A stretch of 64,000 bases of DNA from JALQUL01 sp040382935 (GTDB taxonomy: Bacteria; Pseudomonadota; Gammaproteobacteria; Burkholderiales; Burkholderiaceae_C), in contig JBEIEP010000006.1 of assembly GCA_040382935.1 (NCBI GenBank), positions 36,535 to 100,534 on the forward strand, given 5' to 3'. A program made the position numbers and the translations under genes. Below, one piece after another: positions 32,408 to 40,526 of the stretch; the first letter of the stretch is position 1, and each line of letters opens with the position of its first letter. The notes beneath the pieces were generated by a model. It had not been told where the DNA came from. It did no database searches and saw only the letters and a list, made by a program, of their open reading frames with translations.

Positions 32408-33208
32408 CTAGCTGCGCCAGACGCAGGCGGCCATGCGACCCGAGGCGCCCAAGCGCAAGCCATCTCGGCGGTGCGAAAAATACCTGTCTGGATTGCTAAA
32501 CGTACACCAGGACGGACTGCCGTCGTTGCCAAAAATAGCCTGTGGCGATACGCCTGCGTCAACCAAGCGGTGGCGGGCCAGTGCGGGCAGGTTGGCCAAC
32601 CATTTACGACCTTTGGGCGTAAAGCAATGGGCTAGGTGCGCGTGGCCGGCCATAAACGCCTCTCGTACCTCATCGCCCACTTCGAAGGCGTCAGGGCCAA
32701 TGCAAGGGCCCAGCCAAACGCTAACTGCGGCGCCCTGCCCCGCCGATGGCGTTGCGCGCAGGGACTTTAGCGTTTGCTCCAGCACGCCAAGGGCCAGGCC
32801 ACGCCAGCCCGCATGGGCAGCACCCACGGCGCTGCCGTCTGAAAGGCACATCAATACCGGCAAGCAATCGGCCACCATGATGGTGCAGGCCACCTGCTGT
32901 TGGGCAGTAACCGCCGCATCGGCAACGGTTCCATGCGGCGTATTGGCGCCCAACGGCACAACCGCGGTTTGGTGAACTTGGTTGAGAAACACCGGCTTTC
33001 CACCCAAGCGCTGTGCCAACTGGTCACGGTTGCGGGCCACGGCATTCGGGTCGTCGCCCACGTGATCGCCCAGGTTCCAGCTGTCGTAGGGGGGCAAAGA
33101 ACATCCGCCCTGTCGCAACGACATCGCAAAACCTACTCCTTCAGGCAAAGGCCAGTCGGGCACCCATAAGTCACCGCTCACGGGCAACAGTTTTGATGAA
33201 CTACTCAA
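32408..33208 (-). CDS. pgeF: Peptidoglycan editing factor / multicopper-like oxidase (YfiH family)
   Basis: The product is 266 aa if the TTG at 33208 is used (overlapping maiA by 8 bases); a GTG at 33181 is an alternative, and no ATG is available before the core. PgeF removes wrongly incorporated amino acids from peptidoglycan precursors and was earlier described as a polyphenol oxidase. Motifs are VFLNQVHQTAVVPL, MVADCLPVLM, AAHAGWRGLALGV and LGPCIGPDAFEVG, giving the His/Cys zinc site of the family. It lies directly downstream of the maiA-like gene on the minus strand. Confidence 0.92.
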   Translation of the reverse strand: MSSSSKLLPVSGDLWVPDWPLPEGVGFAMSLRQGGCSLPPYDSWNLGDHVGDDPNAVARNRDQLAQRLGGKPVFLNQVHQTAVVPLGANTPHGTVADAAVTAQQQVACTIMVADCLPVLMCLSDGSAVGAAHAGWRGLALGVLEQTLKSLRATPSAGQGAAVSVWLGPCIGPDAFEVGDEVREAFMAGHAHLAHCFTPKGRKWLANLPALARHRLVDAGVSPQAIFGNDGSPSWCTFSNPDRYFSHRRDGLRLGASGRMAACVWRS

Positions 33209-33854
33209 AATAGTCCGGGCACAAAGAGGGCTGCGATTGAATGAACGCGTCTTGCGTCATGCACTGGTCAAACGCCGCCATGGTGAGGGGATAGGCACTT
33301 AAATCGCAATTGAACCGCTTGGCGTTGAATATCTGAGGCACAAGACAGCAATCGGCCATTGAGGCTTGATTGCCATAGCAAAAGACCGCTTGGAGGTCAG
33401 TGGCGCGCAGCAGCTCAAGCTGGCGTTCAAACGCGACCAAACCCACCGCAATCCAATGCCGGTACCAGGTGTTTTTATCTTCTTCTGTGGCTTTGAATGC
33501 GCGCCCCAAGTGCTTGAGCACACGCAGGTTGTTTAAGGGGTGTATCTCACAGGCAATGGACAAGGCCAATGCCCTCACCCGTGCCCGCCCCAAGGGGTCA
33601 GCGGGCAACAGAGCGGGCGTGGGGTGGGTTTCATCTAGATACTCCATAATGGCCAAGGATTGTGACAAGGCCAAATCCCCATCGACCAAAAGCGGCACCA
33701 AGCTATCGGCGGCAAGAGCGCCATAATCCGTGCCCAAGTGTTCGCCCTTGGCCAGATGCACCGGGCGGTAGTCGTAGGGCAGGCCTTTGAGTGCGAGCGC
33801 GATACGCACGCGGTAAGACGCCGACGAACGAAAATAGTTATAAAGTATCATCAT
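33201..33854 (-). CDS. maiA: Maleylacetoacetate / maleylpyruvate isomerase (zeta-class GST)
   Basis: The product is 217 aa from ATG 33854 (MMILYNYFRSSASYRVRIAL); the next codon is also ATG. It carries the zeta-GST active-site motif SSASYRVR and LVPLLVDGDLALSQSLAIMEYLDE in the thioredoxin-like domain, with an all-helical C-terminal half (ALALSIACEIHPLNNLRVLKHL). These enzymes use glutathione for cis-trans isomerisation of maleylacetoacetate or maleylpyruvate. A fumarylpyruvate-hydrolase-like gene lies 1 kb away in divergent orientation, which favours the gentisate-route (NagL) role; sequence alone does not decide. Confidence 0.88.
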   Translation of the reverse strand: MMILYNYFRSSASYRVRIALALKGLPYDYRPVHLAKGEHLGTDYGALAADSLVPLLVDGDLALSQSLAIMEYLDETHPTPALLPADPLGRARVRALALSIACEIHPLNNLRVLKHLGRAFKATEEDKNTWYRHWIAVGLVAFERQLELLRATDLQAVFCYGNQASMADCCLVPQIFNAKRFNCDLSAYPLTMAAFDQCMTQDAFIQSQPSLCPDYFE

Positions 33855-33906
33855 TAGTATTGAATTTAGAAGCACGGGCGGCGTGCAGCCATTCTAAGGA
33901 GATTTA

Positions 33907-34866
33907 GTGTTACATCGACAAGCCCGCGCACTGCTGGATTTGATAGAGCAGCGCCAAGTTCCCCCTACACACACCCTGCCCCACACCGAGGCACGCGCTT
34001 TTTACCGCGACCGCCGCAGTCTGACCCAACCACGCGCGCAAGGTGTACGCTTGGTACGCGACTTGGTATGTGAAGGCCCACACGGCTCCATTGCGATGCG
34101 CATGTACCAAGGCCATGGCAGCCCGGAGGTCACAACGCATGCGGCAGGCGCACCTGTATTGGTGTTTTTTCATGGCGGCGGATGGGTGATAGGCGACCTC
34201 GACACCCACGATACCCTGTGCAGACAATTGGCCAACGAGGCGCATTGCACGGTCGTGTCGGTGGACTACCGGCTTGGCCCTGAACACGTGTTTCCGGCTG
34301 CGGTAGACGACTGTATTGCAGCCACTTACTGGGTGGCGGCACAGGCCAAAGATTTGGGCATTGACGCATCGCGTATCGCCGTGGGTGGTGACAGTGCCGG
34401 GGGCAATTTGGCAGCTGTCGTGGCTTTGCACGCGCGTGACCAGGGCGACCTACGACTGGCCTTTCAACTGCTGGTTTACCCGGCCACCGATATGCGCCGG
34501 GTGCACCCCTCGCATACGCACAACGGCCAAGGCTATTTGCTCACTGCCGATACCATGCGCTATTTTCACGACCACTACATTGACGACGCCACACACGACA
34601 CCGACTGGCGCGCCTCGCCCCTATTGCACCCCAACCTTAGCGGCCTTGCCCCTGCGCTGGTACTGACCGCCGGATTCGATCCGCTGCGCGACGAAGGGAT
34701 GGACTACGCCAACCAACTGATGCTGGCCGGCAACCGTTGCAGCTATGTTTGCTTTGAGCGCCAGATCCACGGCTTTATTACTATGGGCGGCGTACTGGAT
34801 GAAGCGTCTACCGCCGTCGCCATGTGCGCGGCGTCGCTCAGATCAGCGTTTTCAGCACCCACCTAA
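33907..34866 (+). CDS. Alpha/beta hydrolase, hormone-sensitive-lipase-type esterase
   Basis: The product is 319 aa from a GTG at 33907, well supported by AAGGAG at 33897-33902. The HSL-family oxyanion motif is VFFHGGGWVIGD (residues about 84-95), the nucleophile elbow is VGGDSAGGNLAAV, and the acid and His are in LTAGFDPLRDEG and QIHGFITMGG. It is expected to hydrolyse short-chain or aromatic esters in the cytoplasm. It lies divergently from the maiA-like gene and 30 bases before the FAH-family gene, so it may supply acids or phenols to that pathway. Confidence 0.9.
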   Translation: MLHRQARALLDLIEQRQVPPTHTLPHTEARAFYRDRRSLTQPRAQGVRLVRDLVCEGPHGSIAMRMYQGHGSPEVTTHAAGAPVLVFFHGGGWVIGDLDTHDTLCRQLANEAHCTVVSVDYRLGPEHVFPAAVDDCIAATYWVAAQAKDLGIDASRIAVGGDSAGGNLAAVVALHARDQGDLRLAFQLLVYPATDMRRVHPSHTHNGQGYLLTADTMRYFHDHYIDDATHDTDWRASPLLHPNLSGLAPALVLTAGFDPLRDEGMDYANQLMLAGNRCSYVCFERQIHGFITMGGVLDEASTAVAMCAASLRSAFSAPT

Positions 34867-34896
34867 AATTCCTCACCCTGTACTGAAGACACTTCA

Positions 34897-35598
34897 ATGA
34901 CTTATTTGTTTGCGCCCTCTCCCGCTGTAACGGTACCCATCCTTGGGCAAACCGAAGTTTTTCCTGTGCATCGCATTTACTGCGTGGGCCGCAACTACGT
35001 GGAGCATGCCAAAGAGATGGGGTTTACCGGTCGCGAGCCACCGTTCTTTTTTTTGAAGCCTGCCGATGCGGTGGTTGTCGTCATGCCCGGCACCACTGCC
35101 ACCTTGCCCTACCCCTCGCTGACCAAAGACTTCCATCATGAAGGTGAACTGGTGGTTGCCATTGGCAAAGGGGGCCAGAACATCAAAAAAGAAGACGCGC
35201 TGGCCCATGTTTGGGGCTACGCCGTAGGCCTGGATATGACGCGCCGTGACTTGCAAGGCGACATGAAAAAGCAAGGCAGACCCTGGTGCATAGGCAAAGC
35301 CTTTGACCAGTCAGCACCTATAGGTCCTTTGACAACCGCGGCGTCGGTGCCGTCCATTGCCCAAGCCGCTTTGACATTGCAGGTCAACGGACAGGTGCGC
35401 CAAAGCAGCGACACCAGCAAACTGATCTGGAACGTGGCCGAGATTATCGAACACCTCTCTACCGCCTGGCAGTTGCAGCCGGGAGACCTAATTTACACCG
35501 GCACCCCAGAGGGCGTCGCCGCCGTGGTGCCGGGTGACGTCATGGAAGTCGCTATCGACGGGCTGACCAGCATCTCAGTGCAGATTGGTACCGAGTAA
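34897..35598 (+). CDS. Fumarylacetoacetate-hydrolase-family protein, fumarylpyruvate-hydrolase-like
   Basis: The product is 233 aa. Family motifs are VHRIYCVGRNYVEHAKEMG, REPPFFFLKPADAVV, HHEGELVVAIGKGG (metal-binding Glu residues), YAVGLDMTRRDLQ, RPWCIGKAFDQSAPIGP and DLIYTGTPEGVAAVVPGD. This short form (without the eukaryotic N-terminal domain) matches NagK-type fumarylpyruvate hydrolases of the gentisate pathway rather than true fumarylacetoacetases. It follows the esterase by 30 bases and precedes the TRAP transporter by 64, consistent with one catabolic transcription unit. No gentisate dioxygenase is in the window. Confidence 0.88.
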   Translation: MTYLFAPSPAVTVPILGQTEVFPVHRIYCVGRNYVEHAKEMGFTGREPPFFFLKPADAVVVVMPGTTATLPYPSLTKDFHHEGELVVAIGKGGQNIKKEDALAHVWGYAVGLDMTRRDLQGDMKKQGRPWCIGKAFDQSAPIGPLTTAASVPSIAQAALTLQVNGQVRQSSDTSKLIWNVAEIIEHLSTAWQLQPGDLIYTGTPEGVAAVVPGDVMEVAIDGLTSISVQIGTE

Positions 35599-35662
35599 GT
35601 AACCCGCTTCGCATTGGTGCGTCAGGCGCCTGCTCACTTGTTCTTTACATCGCGAGGTTCGA

Positions 35663-36139
35663 TTGAAAACACTTTACAAACTGGCTCAGTGGAGCGCCGT
35701 TCTGGGCGGGCTACTCATGACCGTGGTCACCCTTATTACCTGCGTTAGCCTCATTGGCCGCAACACCATAGGCATGACCTTGGCAGGTGACTTTGAGTTA
35801 ACCGGCGTGGTCTCTGGCGCGGCCGTGGCGCTCTTTTTACCTTGGTGCCAAGCCCGTAAAGGCAACATTATTGTGGACTTTTTCACCAGCGGCGCAACGC
35901 CATCTACCCAGCAGCGTCTAGACCGCCTAGGTGCCTTGCTGCTGGCTATGGCCATGGGTCTGATGACATGGCGCTCGGCAGTGGGTGGGATGAATGCCTA
36001 CCAAACCGGTTCAGGTAGCCAAATCCTAGGGTTTCCGGACTGGGTGGTGTTCGCATTTATCGTACCCGGCCTGGCCTTAACGGCTTTGATTGCACTGGCG
36101 CAGGCCCTGCGCGGCGCTCAAACAGAGGTTTCAGCATGA
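35663..36139 (+). CDS. dctQ: TRAP transporter small permease (DctQ family)
   Basis: The product is 158 aa with four predicted membrane helices (about 14-34, 47-66, 90-108 and 128-148). The first usable start is TTG at 35663 with GAGG five to eight bases upstream; the next ATG lies at codon 20, inside the first helix. LPWCQARKGNIIVDFFTSGA matches the DctQ loop. It is the small membrane subunit of a sodium-driven TRAP carrier and overlaps dctM by 4 bases (ATGA). Confidence 0.88.
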   Translation: MKTLYKLAQWSAVLGGLLMTVVTLITCVSLIGRNTIGMTLAGDFELTGVVSGAAVALFLPWCQARKGNIIVDFFTSGATPSTQQRLDRLGALLLAMAMGLMTWRSAVGGMNAYQTGSGSQILGFPDWVVFAFIVPGLALTALIALAQALRGAQTEVSA

Positions 36140-37455
36140 CCCCCACGCTCATCGTTATCTCAATCTTTGGCACCATGCTGGTGCTGATGGCTTTGCGAGT
36201 GCCGATAGCTGTAGCGATGTTTTTGGCAGGCTGCGCGGGCTTTGTCGGGCAGGCGGGCTGGACACCGACGGCCAGCTTTTTAAGCAACCAAGCATTCGCA
36301 AGGTTTGCCAGTGCTGATCTTTCTGTTATCCCACTGTTCATACTGATGGGGCACTTTGCAACGCAAGGCGGCATTTCCAAGGCCTTGTTTGGCTTTGCCA
36401 GCGCTGCGATGGGGCGTTTCAAAGGGGGCCTGGCCATGGCCTCTGTACTGGCAAGTGCTGCCTTTGGGGCCATTTGCGGTTCGTCGGTGGCTACTGCTGC
36501 CACCATTACCTCCGTGGCGTTGCCAGAAATGCGCAGGCACGGCTACTCGGGCCGATTGGCCACAGGCACTTTGGCGGCGGGTGGCACCTTGGGTATTTTG
36601 ATTCCACCCTCAGTGCCCTTGGTGATTTATGCCATCTTGACCGAGCAAAACATCGCCAAACTGTTTGCTGCGGCCATGGTCCCAGGGCTTATCGCCATGG
36701 TGGGCTATATGATTGCCATCGCGATTTACGTCCGGGTGGTACCTGGCCACGCACCCGTCGTGGATGACCAACGCGAGCGCCTAACGCTGGCTTCGTTTGT
36801 TGGAATTTTTCCCATTGCGATGATTTTTGCCATCGTGTTTGGCGGCATTTATGGCGGTTGGTTCACTCCCACCGAGGGCGCAGGGGTTGGGGCAGCCAGC
36901 ACCTTCGTGGCCGCGCTATTCAAGCGTGAACTCACACTGGCCAAGCTCAAGCAATGCTTTTTGGCCACTGCCGAGGGCAGCGCCATGATCTTTATGATTT
37001 TTCTGGGGGCCGACGTCATGAACTCGGCCTTGGCACTTTCCCAAATCCCTGCACAACTGGCGTCTTTGGTTCAAGGCTGGGGTTTGGCGCCACTGGCGGT
37101 GGTGTCCTGCATCTTGCTACTGTACGTGGTCTTAGGTGCGGTAATGGATGAGTTGTCCATGATTTTGCTCACCATCCCCATCTTCTTTCCCCTGATCATG
37201 ACCATGGACTTTGGTATGACGCCCGAGCATACCGCTATTTGGTTTGGAATTATGGTGCTGATGACCGTCGGTTTTGGCATGCTAGCCCCTCCGGTAGGGC
37301 TGAACGTTTATGTGGTCAACAGCTTGGCCAAGGACATCCCCATCGCCGAGAGCTACCGTGGCGTGATGCCCTTTTTGGTCAGCGATGTGTTTCGTACCCT
37401 TTTGCTGTTGTTTTTCCCTAGTGTATCGCTGTGGATTCTCAGGTTTATTACCTAA
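36136..37455 (+). CDS. dctM: TRAP transporter large permease (DctM family)
   Basis: The product is 439 aa with about a dozen hydrophobic segments. Family features include LRVPIAVAMFLAGCAGFVGQ near the N-terminus, LMGHFATQGGISKALFGFAS, GAICGSSVATAATITSVALPEM, GTLGILIPPSVPLVIYAILTEQNI and FGMLAPPVGLNVYVVNSLAKD near the C-terminus. It is the ion-coupled translocation subunit. The start ATG is embedded in the dctQ stop (ATGA). The TRAP genes here run Q-M-P, with the binding protein last. Confidence 0.94.
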   Translation: MTPTLIVISIFGTMLVLMALRVPIAVAMFLAGCAGFVGQAGWTPTASFLSNQAFARFASADLSVIPLFILMGHFATQGGISKALFGFASAAMGRFKGGLAMASVLASAAFGAICGSSVATAATITSVALPEMRRHGYSGRLATGTLAAGGTLGILIPPSVPLVIYAILTEQNIAKLFAAAMVPGLIAMVGYMIAIAIYVRVVPGHAPVVDDQRERLTLASFVGIFPIAMIFAIVFGGIYGGWFTPTEGAGVGAASTFVAALFKRELTLAKLKQCFLATAEGSAMIFMIFLGADVMNSALALSQIPAQLASLVQGWGLAPLAVVSCILLLYVVLGAVMDELSMILLTIPIFFPLIMTMDFGMTPEHTAIWFGIMVLMTVGFGMLAPPVGLNVYVVNSLAKDIPIAESYRGVMPFLVSDVFRTLLLLFFPSVSLWILRFIT

Positions 37456-37593
37456 GGGAAAACCGTAAAAGGGAAAGTCCTATAGGCCAGGCAGGGCTTA
37501 GGATTTAAGATCGTTGCTGTTCTACCTAAGGCCCTCGTTGTTGGGGGATGTAGTTCAGAAATTACTTGTCTCACTTCCTCTTTAAAACACCCC

Positions 37594-38697
37594 ATGAAAC
37601 GCCGCACACTTCTCAAATCCGCCGCTGCCGTCTCAGTTGCTGCCCCTGCTGTGGTCGCCCACGCTCAGCAAACCGTTACGCTCAAATTTCACACCTTTAT
37701 GGCCCCTCTGTCCAATGTGTGGCGCACCATGCACAAGCCTTGGATGGACAAGGTTGACAAAGAATCGGGCGGCCGCATTAAATTTGAAGCCTACCCGGCC
37801 ATGCAGTTGGGCGGCACGCCCGTGCAGCTGTATGACCAGGCCCGTGACGGTGTGGTCGATATTGTCTGGACTCTGCCTGGCAACACTGCCGGTCGATTTC
37901 CTAGGGTAGAGGTGTTTGAATTGCCGTTTTTCATGAACAACGCCGAGGCCACATCCAAAGCGTACTGGGAATACGTTCAAACCCATTGCGCCGACGAATT
38001 CAAAGACACCCATGTGATCGCGCTGCACGTACATGGACCCGGTATGTTCCACATGAAGAACAAACTTGTAAAAACGATAGACGACCTTAAAGGCTCCAAA
38101 GTGCGTGGCCCTACCCGCCAAATTACCAAAATGTTGGGCTATATTGGCGCGACACCTGTCGGTATGCCGCTACCGGCCATTCCAGACGCACTGTCCAAAG
38201 GCACCATTGAAGGGGCCGTTGTTCCATGGGAGGTGGTTCCTTCGATCAAGGTACACGAGCTCACCAAGTTCCACAGTGAATTTGCGCCCGAGGCAGGCGC
38301 ACTCTACACCACCACCTTTGTCATGGCCATGAACAAGGCCAAGTACGCATCGCTTCCCGCTGACCTGAAAAAAGTCATTGACAACAACTCGGGCATCGAA
38401 ACCTCAGCGTGGCTAGGTAAAACCCAACAGGGCAACGACCCCGCAGGACGCAAATCGGCCGTGGACCGTGGCAACAGTATTCACACCATCCCCGCGACAG
38501 ACGCCGCTGACTTCAAGCGTAAGGCCTCTTTGGTGGAAGTCGAATGGATGGAAGACATGAACAAACGCGGCTTTGATGGTCGCAAACTGCGCGATGCGGC
38601 CAAAGCCTTGATTGAAAAGCATGGCAGCGCCGCACTCGCTAAGCCTGCCACCAAACCTGCCACCAAGCCGACAAAACCCGTCGCTAACAAGGCCTAA
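37594..38697 (+). CDS. dctP: TRAP transporter solute-binding protein (DctP family), Tat-type signal
   Basis: The product is 367 aa. The N-terminus KRRTLLKSAAAVSVAAPAVV has the twin-arginine pattern RRxLLK, so folded export through Tat is likely, ending at AHA-QQ near residue 25. The periplasmic binding fold includes LKFHTFMAPLSNVW, MQLGGTPVQLYDQARDG and GSKVRGPTRQITKMLGYIGATPVGMPLPAI, typical for organic-acid binders. The last 20 residues are a Lys/Pro/Ala repeat tail (KPATKPATKPTKPVANKA), unusual for DctP. It is 138 bases after dctM; that gap shows only a weak CTTAGG/CCTAAG repeat. Confidence 0.92.
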   Translation: MKRRTLLKSAAAVSVAAPAVVAHAQQTVTLKFHTFMAPLSNVWRTMHKPWMDKVDKESGGRIKFEAYPAMQLGGTPVQLYDQARDGVVDIVWTLPGNTAGRFPRVEVFELPFFMNNAEATSKAYWEYVQTHCADEFKDTHVIALHVHGPGMFHMKNKLVKTIDDLKGSKVRGPTRQITKMLGYIGATPVGMPLPAIPDALSKGTIEGAVVPWEVVPSIKVHELTKFHSEFAPEAGALYTTTFVMAMNKAKYASLPADLKKVIDNNSGIETSAWLGKTQQGNDPAGRKSAVDRGNSIHTIPATDAADFKRKASLVEVEWMEDMNKRGFDGRKLRDAAKALIEKHGSAALAKPATKPATKPTKPVANKA

Positions 38698-38766
38698 AAA
38701 GCTGCAAACCCAAGTGACTAGGTAACAGGAGCTTGACCCGCGCCTGTTGCCGGTACACTGCAGGGC

Positions 38767-39315
38767 ATGTTGATCAACCCTATCAAACATTGCCGTAACT
38801 GCGGCACCGCCGTGGTGATGAGAGTCCCAGACGATGGCGACACACACCAGCGGGCCGTTTGCCCGGGGTGCCATACCGTGCATTACGTCAATCCATTGAA
38901 CGTGGTGGGCACCATTGCCTCTTGGGGCGACAAGGTCTTGTTATGCAAACGCAACATCGAGCCGCGTTGGGGCAAATGGACCCTGCCCGCCGGTTTTATG
39001 GAACTGAACGAGACCCTGGCTGAAGGCGCCGCGCGCGAAACCCGCGAGGAAGCGGGTGCCCAATTTGAAATGCAAGAGCTATTTACCATTTTGAACGTGG
39101 TGCGGGTTGGCCAGGTGCATTTTTTTTACCGCGCGCAACTCACCAGTGACGAATTTGACCCCGGCCATGAAAGCCTGGAAGCCCGTTTGTTTTCAGAGGA
39201 CGAAATCCCCTGGGATGAACTGGCGTTTCACACGGTTAAAACCACGCTTCAACTGTTCTTTAGCGACCGCGCTGCGGGGGCTGGTTTTGGCATGCACACA
39301 CATGCCCTGCGCTAG
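38767..39315 (+). CDS. Nudix hydrolase with N-terminal zinc ribbon
   Basis: The product is 182 aa. A zinc ribbon (HCRNCG near residue 10 and CPGCHTVHY near residue 37) is followed by a Nudix domain with a complete box, GFMELNETLAEGAARETREE + AG (G-x5-E-x7-R-E-x2-E-E-x-G), starting near residue 78. The arrangement recalls NudC-like pyrophosphatases, but the protein is smaller than NudC, and this zinc-ribbon plus Nudix form is common in betaproteobacteria with unknown substrate (nucleoside-diphosphate derivative). It lies 33 bases upstream of the DauA-like gene. Confidence 0.88.
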   Translation: MLINPIKHCRNCGTAVVMRVPDDGDTHQRAVCPGCHTVHYVNPLNVVGTIASWGDKVLLCKRNIEPRWGKWTLPAGFMELNETLAEGAARETREEAGAQFEMQELFTILNVVRVGQVHFFYRAQLTSDEFDPGHESLEARLFSEDEIPWDELAFHTVKTTLQLFFSDRAAGAGFGMHTHALR

Positions 39316-39347
39316 AAAGTCCCCTTGCAGCTTGTTCTCCCTACCCT

Positions 39348-40526
39348 ATGAGCACCCCGACCTTTGACCTGGTCATCGTTGGCGCTGGCATTGCCGGTGT
39401 TTCGTTGGCCTACCACCTCCCCGCCCACTGGCGGGTCCTTGTTCTTGAGCAAGAAAGCCAACCGGCCTACCACACCACCGGTCGCTCGGCGGCCATGTTT
39501 ATGCAGGCCTACGGCCCCAGTGGCGTGCGTGCACTCACCCGCGCCAGCCGCGCCTTTTTTAGCCAACCGCCAACAGGATTTGCCACAACGGCCTTAATGC
39601 AAGACCGGGGTTCGTTGGTACTCGGATTTACCGGACAAGAGGCGCAATTGCAACACGAGCTTGACACCTTGCGTGCAGACAACCCAGCACTGGCTTATTG
39701 GAGCGCCGCGCAGTGTGTGGAACTAGTGCCTGCGCTACGAATCGAGGGCTTGGTAGGCGGCGTGATGGACGACGACGCCAAAGAACTTGAAGTGCATGCG
39801 CTGCACCAGGGCTTTTTACGCGGCGCACAAGCCAAAGGCTTTACGCTGCGCTGCAACGAAACGCTGGCCACCGCCCAGCGTATTTCACCGCAGTCCCCGT
39901 CGGCGGCGCAGAGCACAGGCCATTGGCAGATTTCACTCCAATCGGGGCAGGCCATCACCACGCGCGCCATCGCCAATGCGGCGGGTGCATGGGGCGATGT
40001 GGTGGCACAGGCCTGTGGGGCGCCGCCGCAGCATCTCACGCCCAAGCGGCGCAGTGCCTTTACGTTTACGGCGCCTGCACACCATACGCCACAGCACTGG
40101 CCCCTTGTCAGCGCAGTTGACGAATCGTTTTATTTCAAACCCGACGCCGGACAATTGCTGGGGTCTCCTGCCAATGCCGACCCGGTACCACCGCATGATG
40201 TGGTGCCTGAGGAATTGGACATCGCCATAGGCATCGCGGGCATAGAAGCGGTTACCAACCTCACCATTCGACGCCCTAACCGCACCTGGGCGGGGCTGCG
40301 CACTTTTGCCCCTAGCGGTGAGCCTGTCATTGGTTGGGACCCTGATGTGCCCGGCTTTTTTTGGCTGGTCGGCCAAGGTGGTTATGGCATACAAACCTCG
40401 CCTGCTGCCGGGCTGTTGGCCGCCACGCTCGTACAGCAAGGCGTAGAAAACGTGCCGTTGCCGTTACCCAGGTCTTTGCTTGACCAGGGTTTGCAGGCGG
40501 ACACCTTTAAGCCAGTGAATCACTAG
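39348..40526 (+). CDS. FAD-dependent D-amino-acid dehydrogenase, D-arginine dehydrogenase (DauA)-like
   Basis: The product is 392 aa of the DAO family. The FAD Rossmann motif is LVIVGAGIAGVSLAYHL. Several blocks match Pseudomonas DauA as I recall it: QPAYHTTGRSAAMFMQAYGP, RALTRASRAFF, LTPKRRSAFTF, DESFYFKPDAGQLLGSPANA, TLTIRRP-type TNLTIRRPNRTWAGLRTF and GQGGYGIQTSPAAG. The enzyme would oxidise basic D-amino acids to 2-keto acids and ammonia, passing electrons to the membrane chain rather than oxygen. No dauB or dauR is adjacent. Its last 20 bases overlap dusA on the other strand. Confidence 0.85.
   Translation: MSTPTFDLVIVGAGIAGVSLAYHLPAHWRVLVLEQESQPAYHTTGRSAAMFMQAYGPSGVRALTRASRAFFSQPPTGFATTALMQDRGSLVLGFTGQEAQLQHELDTLRADNPALAYWSAAQCVELVPALRIEGLVGGVMDDDAKELEVHALHQGFLRGAQAKGFTLRCNETLATAQRISPQSPSAAQSTGHWQISLQSGQAITTRAIANAAGAWGDVVAQACGAPPQHLTPKRRSAFTFTAPAHHTPQHWPLVSAVDESFYFKPDAGQLLGSPANADPVPPHDVVPEELDIAIGIAGIEAVTNLTIRRPNRTWAGLRTFAPSGEPVIGWDPDVPGFFWLVGQGGYGIQTSPAAGLLAATLVQQGVENVPLPLPRSLLDQGLQADTFKPVNH

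Noticed and set aside
37456..37593. Terminator or operator between dctM and dctP
   Set aside because: Only an imperfect CTTAGG/CCTAAG pair with a loop of about 20 bases and no T-run is present, too weak to call.
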